A stretch of DNA of 64,000 nucleotides from Smaragdicoccus niigatensis DSM 44881 = NBRC 103563 (GCF_000380645.1 NZ_AQXZ01000016.1:396442-460441); one strand, 5' to 3'; shown: positions 16,360 to 25,954, counted from the first letter of the stretch. Made by a program: numbers and translations. Notes: generated by a model from the sequence alone, not told the origin.

Positions 16360-17073
16360 GTGACCGAGAACCGCCTGTACTTCCGTCAGCTCCTGGCCGG
16401 CCGCGACTTCGCCCTCGGCGACCCGATCGCGACTCAGATGCGCAATTTCGCGTACCTGATCGGCGACCGGGAAACCGGTGACTGCGTCGTCGTCGACCCG
16501 GCCTACGCCGCTCAGGATCTGATCGACGTCGCTGCCGAAGACGGCATGAACGTCTCCGGCGTGCTCGTGACCCACCACCACCCGGACCACATCGGCGGCT
16601 CGATGCTGGGCTTCAACCTCAAGGGCCTGGCCGAACTGCTCGAGACAACGCAGGTCGCGGTACACGTCAACGAGAACGAAAAGCCCTGGGTGGCAAGGGT
16701 TACCGGCATCGCGGAGAGCGAATTGACGGGACATTCGCACCGCGACAAGATCTCCGTCGGCGCAATCGAGATCGAACTCCTGCACACACCAGGTCACACG
16801 CCGGGTAGCCAGTGCTTCCTGCTCGACGGCCACCTCGTCGCGGGCGACACACTTTTCCTGGACGGCTGCGGACGCACCGATTTCCCGGGCGGCGACTCCG
16901 ATGAGATCTACCGAAGCCTCCAGAACCTGGCGGCGCTCGAGAACGATCCCGTCGTATTTCCGGGGCACTGGTACTCCCCCGCGCCCTCGGCGAAACTGTC
17001 CGAGGTTCGCGGCTCGAACTACGTATTCCGCCCGAAATCGCTCGCCGATTGGCGCGCCATGATGGGCGGATAA
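16360..17073 (+). CDS. Metallo-beta-lactamase fold hydrolase
   Basis: A 237-residue enzyme with complete zinc sites. THHHPDHIGG is near residue 70, TPGHTPGSQCF has the third His, VAGDTLFLDGCGRTDFPGGD the bridging Asp, and FPGHWY the last His. The spacing and the GCGRTDFPGGD segment resemble glyoxalase II / persulfide dioxygenase relatives (thioester or persulfide hydrolysis). GTG start nine bases after the MFS gene. It ends eight bases before the convergent lipoprotein gene. No Rhodanese or other extra domain. Confidence 0.85.
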   Translation: MTENRLYFRQLLAGRDFALGDPIATQMRNFAYLIGDRETGDCVVVDPAYAAQDLIDVAAEDGMNVSGVLVTHHHPDHIGGSMLGFNLKGLAELLETTQVAVHVNENEKPWVARVTGIAESELTGHSHRDKISVGAIEIELLHTPGHTPGSQCFLLDGHLVAGDTLFLDGCGRTDFPGGDSDEIYRSLQNLAALENDPVVFPGHWYSPAPSAKLSEVRGSNYVFRPKSLADWRAMMGG

Positions 17074-17080
17074 ACCGTCG

Positions 17081-17572
17081 TTATTGGATGACGTTGTCGC
17101 ACGCGAAAACGATGTCGAACGACTGAGTCATCGTTCCGTCGTCGCTCATGTTCATGCCCATATTGGACATATCCATGCTGGCCGAAGTGCCTTCGCCCTT
17201 GACGGTGTATTTCTTCCCGCTGACGGTGACGTCGGCATGGCCGGCTGAACTCATTCCACCGGCCTGGCCATACGCGAGGGCGTAGGCGCCGCCATTCACA
17301 CCGCCCTTCGAACCTGCGAGGGTCACCGCGCTAACGGTCTTTCCGTCGGCGTTGAGCGTTGCCCCGACGGAGAACTTTCCGTACTTGCCGTTGTTCTCGT
17401 CAGCAAGTGTCAAGGCAATGGCATTGCCCTGCTTGGCGCATGTGACGGAATACGAACCCGAAACATCCTGGCCGTCGATGGACACCTTCGAATTACTCGA
17501 GGCGCTCGAACATCCGGCCACAGCGAGCAGCGCAGCCAAAACTGCAACTCCACCAGGAATGGTGTTCCGCAT
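17081..17572 (-). CDS. lpqH: LpqH-type (19-kDa antigen family) lipoprotein
   Basis: A 163-residue lipoprotein with lipobox VAGC (Cys21). The mature part has KVSIDGQDVSGSYSVTCAKQGN, VTVSGKKYTVKGEG and a C-terminal CDN, the Cys pair expected for the LpqH family disulfide. A run of Met and Asp (SMDMSNMGMNMSDDGTM) near the C-terminus is unusual and could bind metal. The family is surface-exposed in mycobacteria. The ATG at 17572 has GAGGA eight bases upstream; a GTG at 17587 overlaps that site and is less likely. The leader is strongly structured (17573-17636). Confidence 0.8.
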   Translation of the reverse strand: MRNTIPGGVAVLAALLAVAGCSSASSNSKVSIDGQDVSGSYSVTCAKQGNAIALTLADENNGKYGKFSVGATLNADGKTVSAVTLAGSKGGVNGGAYALAYGQAGGMSSAGHADVTVSGKKYTVKGEGTSASMDMSNMGMNMSDDGTMTQSFDIVFACDNVIQ

Positions 17573-17636
17573 GTTCGAGTTCCTCACGACGGCGAGATAT
17601 TTAGTGCGATCTAAGCACCGCCGAGGGAACTCGAAC
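17573..17636 (-). promoter_or_regulatory. Structured 5' leader of the lpqH-like gene that buries the ribosome site
   Basis: On the minus strand GTTCGAGTTCC (17636-17626) pairs perfectly with GGAACTCGAAC (17583-17573). The second arm contains part of the GAGGA ribosome site and ends next to the ATG. Between them GGCG/CGCC and GTGC/GCAC form inner stems. A TAAAAT -10 at 17649-17654 would start the transcript at about 17641, so the leader consists of almost nothing but this structure. Confidence 0.55.
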
Positions 17637-17656
17637 TGAAATGACGCGATTTTAAA

Positions 17657-18754
17657 TTAGTGAATCTTCATCATCCAGTTGTGGGTGTCGGCGAAAAGGC
17701 CACGCTGAATTCCCGTGAGGGTATCGCGAAGTGCCATCGTCACATCGCCGGTGGCACCACCAGCGATAGCGAATTCACCGTCCGCCGACTTGACCCATCC
17801 GAGCGGGGTGATGACCGCGGCAGTTCCGCAGCCGAAAGCCTCGGTGATTTCGCCTGACGCAGACTTTTCCTTGAGTTCCGCAATCGAAATCCGTCGTTCT
17901 TCGACCTCGAATCCGGCGTCCGCCGCGAGCGTCAACAGACTGTCGCGCGTAATGCCGGCAAGCAGCGAACCCGACAGTGCCGGAGTCACGAGCTTGGCAT
18001 CGCCACCCGAACCGTAGACGAAGAACAGGTTGTTGGTGCCCATCTCTTCGATCCACACGCGCTCGATTCCATCAAGCCAAATGACCTGGTCACAGCCCTC
18101 ATCGAGCGACTGCTGCTGGGCCAACAGCGACGCCGCGTAGTTGCCCGCGAACTTCGCCTCGCCGGTTCCACCGGGAACCGCACGGACATATTCCGTCGAG
18201 ACCCACACCTTGACCGGTTTCACGCCGCCCTTGAAGTACACACCTGCCGGAGACGCGAGCACCATGTAGCGGTAAGTCGACGACGGCTTGACCCCGAGAC
18301 CGACCTCCGTGGCGAACATGAACGGACGCAGGTACAGAGCGTCCTCGCCACCGGCCGCCGGAACCCACTCGTGGTCAACCGCGAGGAGCTGCTTGATCGA
18401 CTCGATGAACAGCTCGGTCGGGAGCTCGGCCATCGCCATGCGGCGCGCAGAGCGCTGGAAACGCTCGGCATTCGATTCGATGCGGAAGGTCGCAATGCTG
18501 CCATCGGGCTGGCGGTAGGCCTTGAGCCCCTCGAAGATCGCTTGGCCGTAGTGCAGAACGAACGAAGCCGGGGACAGTTCGATCGAGCTGACCGGCATCA
18601 CCTGAGCGTTGTGCCAGCCCTTGTCGACCGAGTAGTCGATGCTGACCATGTGGTCGGTGAAGTACTTACCGAATCCGGGATCGGCCAATACCTTCGCCCG
18701 GTCCTCCGCAGACAGCGGCGAGGGATGCGGGACACGGGTAAACGCGATCGTCAT
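17657..18754 (-). CDS. ilvE: Branched-chain amino acid aminotransferase
   Basis: A 365-residue class IV PLP aminotransferase, which makes or degrades Leu, Ile and Val by exchange with glutamate. It has [26 protein letters not shown], the PLP lysine in [36 protein letters not shown] and [12 protein letters not shown]. Length and order match the mycobacterial IlvE. The ATG at 18754 is chosen. TAGAAT lies seven bases before it, so the message is probably leaderless; an upstream in-frame ATG would add six residues. It lies downstream of gcvT on the same strand, as in M. tuberculosis Rv2210c-Rv2211c. Confidence 0.95.
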   Translation of the reverse strand: MTIAFTRVPHPSPLSAEDRAKVLADPGFGKYFTDHMVSIDYSVDKGWHNAQVMPVSSIELSPASFVLHYGQAIFEGLKAYRQPDGSIATFRIESNAERFQRSARRMAMAELPTELFIESIKQLLAVDHEWVPAAGGEDALYLRPFMFATEVGLGVKPSSTYRYMVLASPAGVYFKGGVKPVKVWVSTEYVRAVPGGTGEAKFAGNYAASLLAQQQSLDEGCDQVIWLDGIERVWIEEMGTNNLFFVYGSGGDAKLVTPALSGSLLAGITRDSLLTLAADAGFEVEERRISIAELKEKSASGEITEAFGCGTAAVITPLGWVKSADGEFAIAGGATGDVTMALRDTLTGIQRGLFADTHNWMMKIH

Positions 18755-18797
18755 GGCGAGGATTCTAGTCAAAGATCGCGAATGCCTCTCGCCGCCC

Positions 18798-19886
18798 TTA
18801 CTTCGTGCGAACGTCCACGAACGGGGGCCGGACGACCTCGCACTCGAGGCTTCGACCGCGAACGTCCACCTCGACTCGATCTCCAGGCTTCAGCCCAGCG
18901 GCAGAGTCCAGCAACGCCAACGCAATTCCGACTTTGAGGGTGGGCGAGAACGTTCCGGACGTGGTCTCGCCGACCACGTCGTCGCCGCGCTTGACCGTGA
19001 GGTGCGCGCGCAACACACCGCGACCGACGGCCTTCAGACCGAGCAGCGTTCGCTTCACACCGGCGGACTTCTGGGCGGTGAGTGCGTCCTTGCCCCAGAA
19101 CGCGTCTTTACCCCACCCGATTGCCCAGCCGACGCGCGCCTCTAGCGGCGAGATGTCCAGCGAAAGGTCCTGCCCGTGGAGTGGATACCCCATCTCCGTG
19201 CGGAGGGTGTCACGCGCTCCCAGCCCAGCGAGCTCGGCACCTTGAGCCTGTAGCGCCCGAAAAACTCTCTCGGCACGGTCCCATGGCGGTAGCAGTTCAT
19301 ATCCATGTTCGCCGGTGTACCCAGTTCGGCAGACGCGCACCGGAATCCCCTCGAACTCGGCGTCGGCGAATGCCATGTACTCCATGTCGGTCGGCAGGCC
19401 CAGAGCGCCGACGACCTCGGCCGACCTGGGGCCCTGAACCGCAAGAACGGCGTACTCCCGGTGCTGGTTGGTCACCGTGATTCCGTCTGGAGCAGCGGCC
19501 TGCAGCTTTGCGACAACCGCCGCCGTGTTCGCGGCGTTCGGGACGAGGAAGATCTCGTCCTCGGAGACGTAGTACGCGATGATGTCGTCGAGGACGCCCC
19601 CATTGTCGACGCAACACAGTGTGTACTGCGCCTTACCTGGACCAACCTTGTCGAGGTCGTTGGTGAGCGCCGAGTTGACGAAGTCCTTCGCGCCCGGCCC
19701 CTTGACCAGCGCCTTTCCCAGGTGGCTCACGTCGAACAAGCCCACCGACGTCCGCGTCGCATTGTGCTCAGCGACGGTGCCGGCATAGCTGACCGGCATC
19801 GACCAACCGCCGAACGGCGCGAACGTCGCCCCGAACTCGGTGTGTACGGCGTTGAGTGGTCCCTGGAGAAGCTCGGCGTCGCCCAT
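18798..19886 (-). CDS. gcvT: Aminomethyltransferase, glycine cleavage T protein
   Basis: A 362-residue tetrahydrofolate enzyme of the glycine cleavage system. It has [24 protein letters not shown] at the N-terminus, then [11 protein letters not shown], the folate site DDIIAYYV and [11 protein letters not shown], and the C-terminal barrel with the usual E-V-x-x-P-P. It accepts the aminomethyl group from the H-protein. The P and H proteins are not in this window. ATG 19886 gives [11 protein letters not shown]. Only 60 bases separate it from the divergent membrane-protein gene; no glycine riboswitch fits there. Confidence 0.95.
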   Translation of the reverse strand: MGDAELLQGPLNAVHTEFGATFAPFGGWSMPVSYAGTVAEHNATRTSVGLFDVSHLGKALVKGPGAKDFVNSALTNDLDKVGPGKAQYTLCCVDNGGVLDDIIAYYVSEDEIFLVPNAANTAAVVAKLQAAAPDGITVTNQHREYAVLAVQGPRSAEVVGALGLPTDMEYMAFADAEFEGIPVRVCRTGYTGEHGYELLPPWDRAERVFRALQAQGAELAGLGARDTLRTEMGYPLHGQDLSLDISPLEARVGWAIGWGKDAFWGKDALTAQKSAGVKRTLLGLKAVGRGVLRAHLTVKRGDDVVGETTSGTFSPTLKVGIALALLDSAAGLKPGDRVEVDVRGRSLECEVVRPPFVDVRTK

Positions 19887-19946
19887 GGCGTGAAGGTTAG
19901 CGAACGAGTACCGCGAGAACCGCCGCACTGCCGATACGGTGAGTCC

Positions 19947-21044
19947 GTGAATTCGCGGTCAGTCACCCAGTGCATCGCCCTCGGTGCGGGCGGCGGCCTG
20001 CTCGCCGTGTCCTTGAAGCCGCAGTGGACCCTTCTCATGCCCTGGGATTCGACAGCTGTCGCCATCGCGATCGCAGCCGCGATCTGCGCACTCTTCGCGC
20101 ACCAACCCCGTTGGCTTCAAGGTGGCGCAAGTGCCGGGATCGCCCTACTCATAGGCCAGCAATTCGTCCTCACAAGTGTGAATCTCGGCCTCTTCGGAGT
20201 CGCTCTTTTACTCGGTTGCCTCGCCGGTTTGGCGAGGTCGCCAGAACTGCAATGTGCGCTCGGCGCAGGCGTGATGCTCGGGATGGCGCTCGATGGTGCC
20301 CGGCTCGGGATGCCACGGCGCTACGCCGACTACGAGCCGTCGCACAGCTTCTGGTCGGGTTCAACGGAGGTCGCGGGCCTCGTTCTCGCGGGCATCACCC
20401 TGATCGCGTTGCTGTGGGCGAAGTGGTCCGGAGGAAAACAGGCAAGTGCACAAGTTCTTGCGGTGTGCGTAGCGCTGCCGCTTGTGGTTCTGTTCGAGAC
20501 CCAGCTGATGCACTCGACCATCTTCGCGGTAGTGGCCGCCGCAACGCTCATCGCTGCCGCATTTCTGCTTCCCGGTAGTTCCGGGCTCGTCGTCTTGGCC
20601 GGCGGGACGATTGCGATCGCACCGTTCAGGTCCGCATACCCTTCCCCCGTTCTTGCCCTGGCGCTATGCGTGGCCATCATCGCCGGGCTCGTTCTCGGAC
20701 GACGATGGCCGCACGTCCCGACCGGAATTGTCGTTGTGGCACTGGCCGTTTCACCCGCACTGCTGAGCATGAACGGGCTCGCGACCGTCGCTCTGCTGAT
20801 TGGCGCGCTCGGCGCGGCATACGCATTCGCCTCGGCGGTGGACGTGCCTGCGGCGGTCCTCGCCGTCGGAATCGCAGTCCCGTTCTTCCCGACCGTGGTC
20901 GAGCGCGTGAACTTCGGCTGGACGGCCTACACGCCACTCACGGACCTGCCGACGCACTTTACGATCCTGACGAATGGCTGGCTCCCTGCACTGATTCTGG
21001 CGGCGTACGCCGGCGCCGCGTTCGTTCTCACGCGACTCCGGTGA
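19947..21044 (+). CDS. Polytopic membrane protein, unknown
   Basis: A 365-residue, almost wholly hydrophobic protein with about 11-12 predicted helices and very short loops. The only longer soluble loop is around residues 115-130 ([16 protein letters not shown]). No transporter or enzyme motif is visible. It sits between gcvT (divergent) and pepA (50 bases downstream, same strand), the position taken by an adenylyl cyclase gene (Rv2212) in M. tuberculosis. The GTG at 19947 is chosen because upstream sequence is antisense to gcvT. Confidence 0.75.
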   Translation: MNSRSVTQCIALGAGGGLLAVSLKPQWTLLMPWDSTAVAIAIAAAICALFAHQPRWLQGGASAGIALLIGQQFVLTSVNLGLFGVALLLGCLAGLARSPELQCALGAGVMLGMALDGARLGMPRRYADYEPSHSFWSGSTEVAGLVLAGITLIALLWAKWSGGKQASAQVLAVCVALPLVVLFETQLMHSTIFAVVAAATLIAAAFLLPGSSGLVVLAGGTIAIAPFRSAYPSPVLALALCVAIIAGLVLGRRWPHVPTGIVVVALAVSPALLSMNGLATVALLIGALGAAYAFASAVDVPAAVLAVGIAVPFFPTVVERVNFGWTAYTPLTDLPTHFTILTNGWLPALILAAYAGAAFVLTRLR

Positions 21045-21093
21045 CCCAACCCACATACGATCGAGCCTGCCGAGCACGACGAGAGGATCTACT

Positions 21094-22524
21094 TTGACTG
21101 CCATCCGCCCCACGATCAACGCCGGATTCCCCGAGAACCACCCGGACGTCCTGATCATCGGCATCCGGAGCAACGACGAGGGCATCGAGATCGCGACTCC
21201 GGTCAACGGTCTGCCGGAAGACCTCGCTGAGCAGCTCGCCGCCGTCGGCGCAAAGGGCACGGCCGAAGAGGTCACCCGGATTCCCGGGAACGGCGACTAC
21301 AAGAGCATCCTCGCGGTCGGCGTGGGCGACACCGACGAAGCTGTGCGCAAGGCAGCCGGCGTCGCAGCACGTGCGCTCAAGGGTGGAACCGCGTGCTCCG
21401 CGCTCGGCGAACTCGACGTCGAAGCCGCCGTGGTCGGCCACTACCTCGGCGCGTACAGCTTCACCGAGTTCAAGACGGGCGACTCGAAGGAGCCGCCGTC
21501 GATCTTCATGCTCACCGAAGAAGACTCCGAGGACGCCGTCGCGCGCGGACTCATCATCGCCGAAGCGGTCGCGGCCACCCGCGACTTCGTCAACACTCCG
21601 CCGAGTCACCTATACCCTGCCGAGTTTGCCTCGCGCGCAAAGGTTCTCGCCGAGGAAGCCGGGCTTGAGGTCGAAGTCCTCGACGACGAACAGCTCATCG
21701 ACCGCGGATATGGCGGCATCATCGGCGTCGGCAAGGGCTCGTCGCGCCTCCCCCGCCTGGTGCGGATCACCTACCAGTACTCAGACGATGCGCCCCTCGT
21801 GGCGCTGGTCGGCAAGGGCATCACCTTCGACACCGGCGGCATCTCGATCAAGCCGGCCGCGAGCATGGACGTGATGACCTGCGACATGGCCGGGGCTGCC
21901 GCGGTCATCGCGTCGATCGTGGCCGCAGCGAAACTCGGCGTGAAGGTCAACGTCACCGCGACGGTCCCGATGGCGGAGAACATGCCGTCGGGAACGGCCC
22001 AGCGGCCGGGCGATGTGCTCACCCAGTATGGCGGCACGACCGTCGAAGTCCTCAACACCGATGCCGAAGGTCGACTGATTCTCGCGGACGCCATTGTTCG
22101 TGCGTGCGAGGACGACCCCCAGTACCTCATCGACACCGCCACGCTGACCGGTGCGCAGCAGGTCGCGTTGGGTAACCGCACGCCGGGCGTCATGGGCACG
22201 ACCGACTTCCGCGACCGCGTGGCCCGGATCTCGCAGAGTGTCGGGGAAGGTGGCTGGGCCATGCCGCTACCGGAAGAACTGCGCTCCGACCTCGACTCCA
22301 AGGTCGCTGACCTGGCCAACGTCACGAACCACCGCTACGGCGGCATGCTCTCGGCTGGATTGTTCCTCAAGGAGTTCGTCCCCGAGGGCGTCGAGTGGGC
22401 GCACGTCGACATCGCGGGACCGGCGTACAACACCGGCGGACCGTGGGGCTACACCGGCAAGGGCGGCACCGGCGTTCCCGTGCGGACGATTCTCGCGGTG
22501 TTGGAGGACATCGCGGGAGCCTGA
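21094..22524 (+). CDS. pepA: Leucyl aminopeptidase, M17 family
   Basis: A 476-residue cytosolic metallo-aminopeptidase that removes N-terminal Leu and other residues and recycles peptides. The M17 core is complete: [31 protein letters not shown] with metal ligands Lys and Asp, the signature [13 protein letters not shown], and the C-terminal [19 protein letters not shown]. Slightly shorter than most (about 500). TTG start after GAGGATC. It is the orthologue position of Rv2213 (pepB). Two hairpins follow the stop codon. Confidence 0.95.
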   Translation: MTAIRPTINAGFPENHPDVLIIGIRSNDEGIEIATPVNGLPEDLAEQLAAVGAKGTAEEVTRIPGNGDYKSILAVGVGDTDEAVRKAAGVAARALKGGTACSALGELDVEAAVVGHYLGAYSFTEFKTGDSKEPPSIFMLTEEDSEDAVARGLIIAEAVAATRDFVNTPPSHLYPAEFASRAKVLAEEAGLEVEVLDDEQLIDRGYGGIIGVGKGSSRLPRLVRITYQYSDDAPLVALVGKGITFDTGGISIKPAASMDVMTCDMAGAAAVIASIVAAAKLGVKVNVTATVPMAENMPSGTAQRPGDVLTQYGGTTVEVLNTDAEGRLILADAIVRACEDDPQYLIDTATLTGAQQVALGNRTPGVMGTTDFRDRVARISQSVGEGGWAMPLPEELRSDLDSKVADLANVTNHRYGGMLSAGLFLKEFVPEGVEWAHVDIAGPAYNTGGPWGYTGKGGTGVPVRTILAVLEDIAGA

Positions 22525-22533
22525 CCCGCTGCC

Positions 22534-22584
22534 GTGCACCCTCACGTCCCTTGTCGTTCGACGATTTGGGGCCCTGAGGGTGCA
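22534..22584. repeat. Intergenic palindromic repeat, copy 1, after pepA
   Basis: Ten-base perfect arms TGCACCCTCA / TGAGGGTGCA enclose a core with CCCTTGTCG, CGACGA and TTGGG in that order. The same core, in the other orientation, is found at 47318-47369. It lies ten bases after the pepA stop and probably works as a terminator. Confidence 0.7.
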
Positions 22585-22609
22585 GATCGGCCCCCGACGA
22601 CCGATCTGC
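22582..22609. terminator. Second hairpin between pepA and the convergent gene
   Basis: GCAGATCGG and CCGATCTGC are perfect nine-base arms with a ten-base loop. The left arm overlaps the right arm of the preceding repeat by three bases, so the two stems compete or stack. It ends six bases before the convergent gene's stop. Confidence 0.75.
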
Positions 22610-22615
22610 AGGCTT

Positions 22616-22933
22616 TCAGTCGTCGAGAAGTCGACGTTCGATGATCTTGCGGCGAGCGTCGAAATCCCGCATGCGCTGCGGATACCCGGTTTTGCGCACG
22701 TCGTAGACCGGAATCTTCAGCTCAGCGCTCAGGCGTTGCGCGCCGCGCTCACCCACGACGCGGCGCGTCCACTCGCCATCGTGCGCAACGAGAACCGCCG
22801 TCACTTCGGTGACGGTGGTCTTCGGCTCGACATAGGCCTCGACGCCGTAATGCGAACGAACCCAATGCTGCAAGTACGCCGCGTCAGCGGCGCTGACGTT
22901 CGCCTTGCTTCGCCGTCGTCGAAAGATTCCCAC
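22616..22933 (-). CDS. Conserved actinobacterial small protein, unknown
   Basis: A 105-residue basic soluble protein. MGIFRRRRSK is followed by DAAYLQHWVRSHYGVEAYVEPKTTVTEVTAVLVAHDGEWTRR and a C-terminal half with IPVYDVRKTGYPQRMRDFDARRKI. The second half resembles a short protein family I recall from several Mycobacteriales genomes, without known function. GTG start. It is convergent with pepA and divergent from the membrane protein at 23046. Confidence 0.75.
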   Translation of the reverse strand: MGIFRRRRSKANVSAADAAYLQHWVRSHYGVEAYVEPKTTVTEVTAVLVAHDGEWTRRVVGERGAQRLSAELKIPVYDVRKTGYPQRMRDFDARRKIIERRLLDD

Positions 22934-23045
22934 GCATCCATGGTGCCAGCTCCGGCTGTGGGCCTCGTTCGGTGTCTCTGTGCGGTTGCTGTGAGGTCAT
23001 CCCCGAACGGTTTTGACGTTCCTTCGTGGCGGGTAATCCGATGAG

Positions 23046-23402
23046 GTGAACAGTCCGGATCGAGAAAAGCAGGTCTGCCGCGCGTGCATGTACGGCCTCG
23101 GATTTCTCGTTGCGGCCACGGCGCTGTGCATTGTCTGCGTTGTCTGGGTTGCCAACGACCCGAATACCTGCGCTCTCACAACGACCCCAGGATGTTCGAG
23201 AATCGGCTGGGCCACTTTGGTATTCGCGCCGTTCGCGATTCTCCTGCTCGGGAGTGCGGGGGCCGCTATCCAAACCTTCCGGTCCTACCGCAACGGTGAT
23301 GAATACCAGCAGTGGCACATTGTCATGTGGCTGCTGCTCGTGTGCATGGTTACGTACGTCGGATTCTCCGGCTCCGCATGGGCGGGCGCGGGAATCAACT
23401 GA
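23046..23402 (+). CDS. Small membrane protein, three helices
   Basis: A 118-residue protein with hydrophobic segments at about residues 16-36, 54-76 and 92-113. Two Cys lie near the N-terminus (QVCRACMYG) and two in the external loop (NTCALTTTPGCS), which could form disulfides. GTG start. Unknown family. It is followed by a convergent small membrane protein gene five bases away. Confidence 0.65.
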   Translation: MNSPDREKQVCRACMYGLGFLVAATALCIVCVVWVANDPNTCALTTTPGCSRIGWATLVFAPFAILLLGSAGAAIQTFRSYRNGDEYQQWHIVMWLLLVCMVTYVGFSGSAWAGAGIN

Positions 23403-23407
23403 GGCGC

Positions 23408-23623
23408 TCAGAAGTGGCGAACACGCTTCAGGTGGAACCCGTGATGGACTTCGGAGTGATGCAGCAGCAAGCCGGCCGCACCGAAGAAGACGAACGCCAC
23501 GAGCGCACTGATCAAGGCCAGTGTCTCTTGTTGGGCGGACGAAGCGACATACGCAACCGGAATGCAGGCCACCGACAACACGAGTGCGGCAAAGCCAAGC
23601 CAGCCATCGAGTTCTTGATGCAT
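23408..23623 (-). CDS. Small two-helix membrane protein with His-rich tail
   Basis: A 71-residue protein with two hydrophobic segments (about 8-28 and 36-55) and a C-terminal tail holding five His (LLHHSEVHHGFHLKR). The His cluster could bind metal. AGGAAGGGAG lies before the ATG. Function unknown. Confidence 0.65.
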   Translation of the reverse strand: MHQELDGWLGFAALVLSVACIPVAYVASSAQQETLALISALVAFVFFGAAGLLLHHSEVHHGFHLKRVRHF

Positions 23624-23750
23624 CGCAAACTCCCTTCCTCTCCATCGTCCTACCCCCGCCGGACCTCGGCAAACGTGACCTCAGCGATGGTTTGCCCGCC
23701 TGCAGGTCGGGTACGTCGATTGAGTTGAATCACGACGCAGGGAGGACGAC

Positions 23751-24293
23751 ATGTCTGAGCACTCGATCCGGGACGGCGTCCTACACGCGGTCGAGAACGT
23801 CGCGGAGACCCTCAAGGAAGGCACGGCCGCAGCGGTCGGCAAGGAAGCCCACCTGGGGAAGGCGTCGTCGCATGGCGCCTCCGTCGCACGGGACATCATG
23901 TCGACGAACGTCGAGTGCGCCCGCACGACAGACAGCGTCGCCAGCATTGCGCGGCGTCTGACTGACCTGAACATCGGGTCGATGCCGATCTGCGGCGAAG
24001 ACGGTCTCTTGCACGGCATGATCACCGACCGGGACATCGTCACGAAGGTTGTCGCGAAGGGCTTCGACCCAGCAGCGACGTACGTCGGTGAGATCACTGA
24101 GGATCGGATCGTCACGGTCGAAGCAGACGATCCGCTGTCAGATGTTCTGCGCACGATGTCGGAGAACCATGTTCGCCGGGTTCCCGTGATCGAGAATCGC
24201 CGGATCGTCGGAATCGTCGCGCAGGCAGATCTGTCTCGAACGATGACGCATTCGATGGTCGGCGAACTGGTCGAGCAGGTCTCGACGCCTTAG
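23751..24293 (+). CDS. CBS-domain protein
   Basis: A 180-residue protein. The helical N-terminus (residues 1-40) is followed by two CBS motifs: ARDIMSTNVECARTTDSVASIARRLTDLNIGSMPICGEDG to TDRDIVTKVVAKG, and VGEITEDRIVTVEADDPLSDVLRTMSENHVRRVPVIENRRIVGIVAQADLS. CBS pairs bind adenosine ligands such as AMP or ATP. Stand-alone proteins like this resemble the hypoxia/stress-induced Hrp1 type of mycobacteria. GGAGGA lies before the ATG. The neighbours are small stress-type membrane proteins. Confidence 0.88.
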   Translation: MSEHSIRDGVLHAVENVAETLKEGTAAAVGKEAHLGKASSHGASVARDIMSTNVECARTTDSVASIARRLTDLNIGSMPICGEDGLLHGMITDRDIVTKVVAKGFDPAATYVGEITEDRIVTVEADDPLSDVLRTMSENHVRRVPVIENRRIVGIVAQADLSRTMTHSMVGELVEQVSTP

Positions 24294-24445
24294 TACCAAT
24301 AACGCCGTCTCATCAGGTGATATTCGGTCTCGTCGATAAACCACAACACGGCCCCGATGACGACTGCGATGATCCCCAAGGTCCACAGAATCGGCACGGC
24401 GAACAAGTATCCGAGGATGAGAAGTACGACTCCCAATGCGAGCAT
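24290..24445 (-). CDS. Small DUF6131-like membrane protein
   Basis: A 51-residue protein with two helices, MLALGVVLLILGYLFAVPIL and TLGIIAVVIGAVLWFI, and a basic aromatic tail ending RRRYWY. This pattern fits the small actinobacterial membrane proteins I know as DUF6131. AGGAGG lies five bases before the ATG at 24445, which decides this start over an upstream in-frame one. Its stop overlaps the convergent CBS gene by four bases. Confidence 0.75.
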   Translation of the reverse strand: MLALGVVLLILGYLFAVPILWTLGIIAVVIGAVLWFIDETEYHLMRRRYWY

Positions 24446-24535
24446 GACAACCTCCTGAGCGTCATGAATTGGGTTCCCCGACACTGGAATTTCTAACTCG
24501 TCAGAGGACTTCGGTCCCGTCGGGTGCGGGTGCCG

Positions 24536-24745
24536 CTACGGTTCGACGTCCGGTTCCTCTTCCGCCAGACGCTCGTCAAGGGATTCGTGCTCACTGACGT
24601 CGTCGCGACGGGTCTGCGTCACGGACGACCAACCTTCGGCGGGGTCCATCCCCTCCTCGAGCGGGTCGACACCGAGTGCATCTTCGTCGAGGTCTTCGGC
24701 GGTTTCGTGATCCGGGCGACCCGGATCGTGCAGCGGATCAGTCAT
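24536..24745 (-). CDS. Small acidic DUF5709-like protein
   Basis: A 69-residue, strongly acidic soluble protein. The segment ALGVDPLEEGMDPAEGWSSV and the ending ESLDERLAEEEPDVEP match the DUF5709 pattern as I remember it. Probably disordered; function unknown. It lies 9 bases downstream of the glycosyltransferase gene on the same strand, so it may be translated from its message. Confidence 0.7.
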   Translation of the reverse strand: MTDPLHDPGRPDHETAEDLDEDALGVDPLEEGMDPAEGWSSVTQTRRDDVSEHESLDERLAEEEPDVEP

Positions 24746-24754
24746 TTGTGCTCC

Positions 24755-25954
24755 TCAGCCGACCGCCAAAGCGCGGCGGCGTTCGATCGCCTTCGCATAC
24801 ACAGCCGCCGTCCGTCGGGCGATTGTGTGCCATCGATAATGCGACGTCACCATCGCGCGACCTGCGGATCCCATGCCGGCCGCCGCGGTCGGATCGTCGA
24901 GCAGTTTTTTCAGGGCCGTGGTCAACGCGTTCCGGTTGCCCGGCGGGACAAGGAATCCAGTGACTCCGTCGCGCACCGTGTCCTTGAGCGCACCGACGGC
25001 CGCCGCAACCATCGGACGACCGCACGCCATCGCCTCGAGCGACACCATGCCGTACGGCTCGTAGTGCGGAGTGCAGGCAACGACGTCCGCTGACCGCAGA
25101 ACATCCGGCAGCTGCGAATGTGGAACCCGTCCCAACAGCGTCAGCCGATGATCGACGCCGACGGACTTGGCCAACTCACGCAGCCGCCTGACCTCGCGAT
25201 CGTCTTTGAGTCCGCCTTCCTGCGGTTCCCCGACCAGCGCCAACTCGGTACGCGGGAGATCCTCGAGTGCCAGGACGAGTTCGTCGAAACCGTTCACCGG
25301 AACGAGGTCACCGACCGCAACGATGCGCTGCTTCGACGACTTTGCGGCGTCCCCGACCGGAGTGAACATCCCGGTGTCGACGCCATTCGGAATCACCGAC
25401 GCATAGGTCGGAGATACGCCCAATCGAGCGAGTTCCGCGGCTTCCTCGCGGCAATTGGCGATGATCGCGGACGCGTGATGGGCAATGAAATGCTCGGTCC
25501 GCGTACGCGCCCCGGGACTGTGATCGTCGATACCGAGGAATCGCTTCCGCGCCGCACCCAGATCATGGAAGGTGACGACGCTCGGAATCCCCAACGCCTC
25601 GGCCGCGCCACAGGTCGCCATGCCCGACATCCAGAAGTGAGCGTGGACGACATCCGGTCGTTCCGCAGACCACCAACTGCGCAGGAAAGCGGCGAATTCC
25701 CGCATGTGGGCGTACAGCTGATCACCCGGGATGTGGCTCGGCGGGCCCGCCGGAACGTGGACGACGCGATAGCTCGAGCCATGAAAAACGGTGGGCAGTT
25801 GCGGGTCATCTCGACGCGTGAAGATCGTGACGCGATGACCTAGATCGGCGAGAGCCGTCGAGAGGGCTGCTACGTGATCATTGTGACTGCTCGCGGTCGT
25901 ATTGATGGGTGCCGCAATCGGGCTGCCATGCTCGGAGACGAGTGCGATTTTCAT
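24755..25954 (-). CDS. GT4-family glycosyltransferase
   Basis: A 399-residue GT-B retaining glycosyltransferase. The acceptor domain starts MKIALVSEHGSP and contains DVVHAHFWMSGM and PSVVTFHDLG. The donor domain has IPNGVDTGMFTP, a weak VGDLVPVNGFDELV in place of the usual V-G-R-L-x-x-x-K-G, and the E-x7-E site YEPYGMVSLEAMACGRPMVA. Sequence resembles sugar transferases acting on lipid or on small molecules (MshA, PimB-like), but the acceptor cannot be told. The ATG at 25954 begins the family; the frame stays open upstream only because it is antisense to sucB. Confidence 0.88.
   Translation of the reverse strand: MKIALVSEHGSPIAAPINTTASSHNDHVAALSTALADLGHRVTIFTRRDDPQLPTVFHGSSYRVVHVPAGPPSHIPGDQLYAHMREFAAFLRSWWSAERPDVVHAHFWMSGMATCGAAEALGIPSVVTFHDLGAARKRFLGIDDHSPGARTRTEHFIAHHASAIIANCREEAAELARLGVSPTYASVIPNGVDTGMFTPVGDAAKSSKQRIVAVGDLVPVNGFDELVLALEDLPRTELALVGEPQEGGLKDDREVRRLRELAKSVGVDHRLTLLGRVPHSQLPDVLRSADVVACTPHYEPYGMVSLEAMACGRPMVAAAVGALKDTVRDGVTGFLVPPGNRNALTTALKKLLDDPTAAAGMGSAGRAMVTSHYRWHTIARRTAAVYAKAIERRRALAVG

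Noticed and set aside
17573..17636. GTTCGAG/CTCGAAC arms as a LexA (SOS) box
   Set aside because: The LexA site needs TCGAAC-N4-GTTCGA; here the halves face the wrong way and lie 42 bases apart, which fits an RNA stem.
19887..19946. Possible glycine riboswitch before gcvT
   Set aside because: Only 60 bases separate gcvT from the divergent gene, too short for the aptamer, and no aptamer core is seen.
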